DNA of 5,294 bases, taken from NCBI GenBank assembly GCA_021789565.1, contig JAJYJL010000715.1:1-5294 (forward strand), in the 5' to 3' direction. Origin of the DNA: Acidobacteriota bacterium. GTDB taxonomy: Bacteria > Acidobacteriota > Terriglobia > UBA7540. Position numbers and translations under genes: made by a program. Positions 4,818 to 5,294 of this stretch are shown one piece after another. The notes below the pieces were generated by a model. It was not told where the DNA came from. It did no database searches and saw only the letters and a program-made list of their open reading frames with translations. Within the stretch, counting starts at the first letter, position 1; each line of letters starts with the position of its first letter.

Positions 4818-5294
4818 ATGATGGCGAAGCATACTAGATTCAGGTGGGGAGTTCTCGTCCTTGTGTGTACGATCCTTTCCCCTGCTTTCTTGCGTGGGCA
4901 GACAGCGGAAGCAACTCTACTCGGTCGAGTGACTGATCAAAGCAAGGCAGTCATGCCAGGTGTACAGGTAACTGCATCGCAGCAACAAACGGGCTACACG
5001 CGAGTGGTCGTGACGAATAGCCAAGGCGAATACCTCATGCCTTACATGCCTGTCGGTAGTTATGATATTACTGCGACCCTGCAGGGGTTCAAGGACTACA
5101 CTCGAAAGGGGGTCGTGATAACTGTCGGCCAAGAAGCCCGTGCGGACATCATGATGACTGTTGGTCAAGTAACTCAGAAAGTTGTCGTAACCGAGCAGGC
5201 GACGATGGTTAATACACAAAATGCCGCAGTCACAGGACTCGTGGATTCCGCACGGATTGTTGATTTGCCACTCTCGGGACGAAACATCCTTGCC
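4818..5294 (+). CDS. TonB-dependent receptor, Oar-like, with carboxypeptidase-regulatory-like domain (5' part, runs off the right edge)
   Basis: The frame is open from ATG 4818 to the window edge (159 codons). GGAGGAG at 4804-4810, 7 nt upstream, is an excellent ribosome binding site; a second ATG follows directly at 4821. Residues 1-27 form a signal peptide (basic KHTRFR, then hydrophobic GVLVLVCTILSPAFL), cleaved near 27-30. Residues about 31-113 match the CarboxypepD_reg fold: LLGRVTDQSKAVMPGVQV, TNSQGEYLMPYMPVGSYDI, LQGFKDY and VTVGQ. The plug domain then starts (VVVTEQATMVNTQN), with the typical DLPLSGRN motif at 149-156. Full-length relatives are about 1000-1200 residues, so most of the barrel lies outside the window. 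The product should be an outer-membrane transporter for large or scarce substrates, here probably a carbohydrate (inference from context). This architecture is very common in Acidobacteriota. The minus-strand frame opposite is a shadow. Confidence 0.93.
   Translation, partial: MMAKHTRFRWGVLVLVCTILSPAFLRGQTAEATLLGRVTDQSKAVMPGVQVTASQQQTGYTRVVVTNSQGEYLMPYMPVGSYDITATLQGFKDYTRKGVVITVGQEARADIMMTVGQVTQKVVVTEQATMVNTQNAAVTGLVDSARIVDLPLSGRNILA

Noticed and set aside
4917..5219. Minus-strand frame of 100 codons opposite the receptor
   Set aside because: The plus-strand frame carries the conserved receptor domains; this is its antisense shadow.
1..5294. CRISPR array, toxin-antitoxin pair or defence system
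   Set aside because: No regularly spaced repeats and no small paired genes or defence domains were seen anywhere in the window.

Overview
The window looks like accessory chromosomal DNA of a soil-type Acidobacteriota, possibly a Solibacter-like lineage. The main clue is the truncated gene at the right edge. It pairs a signal peptide and a carboxypeptidase-regulatory-like domain with the start of a TonB-receptor plug ending in a 'DLPLSGRN' motif, an architecture greatly expanded in that phylum. The assignment rests on recognised family patterns, not on a search.

Layout from right to left. (1) 4818-5294, plus strand: 5' end of a TonB-dependent, Oar-like outer-membrane receptor gene. (2) 4598-4817: divergent control region with a perfect 15-bp palindrome (4705-4719), a consensus -35 with a 17-bp spacer and a -10, and a short leader hairpin. 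(3) 4022-4597, minus: XRE-cupin transcriptional regulator. (4) 3225-4021: about 800 bp with no recognisable gene, holding an extended -10 promoter for the next gene and some inverted repeats. (5) 1992-3224, minus: intact enolase-superfamily enzyme (mandelate racemase/muconate lactonizing group, closest by eye to L-rhamnonate dehydratase). (6) 637-1875: a complete IS3-family (IS407-like) insertion sequence, with orfA and orfB on the minus strand, imperfect TG...CA terminal repeats and a perfect 4-bp AAAT target duplication. (7) 315-636: a short stretch with an open frame that may have been cut by the IS. (8) 1-314, minus: 5' end of an unrecognised protein with a twin-arginine (Tat) signal peptide.

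Functional reading (inference): receptor, ligand-sensing regulator and acid-sugar dehydratase form a small locus for uptake and breakdown of a sugar acid or an oligosaccharide that yields one. The Tat-exported protein may be a fourth member in the same direction. The IS has landed between the dehydratase gene and the Tat gene, so it could separate the transcription of the two. No clearly new defence or mobile system is visible. The most worthwhile leads are the palindrome and promoter arrangement between regulator and receptor, and the unexplained gap between regulator and dehydratase.
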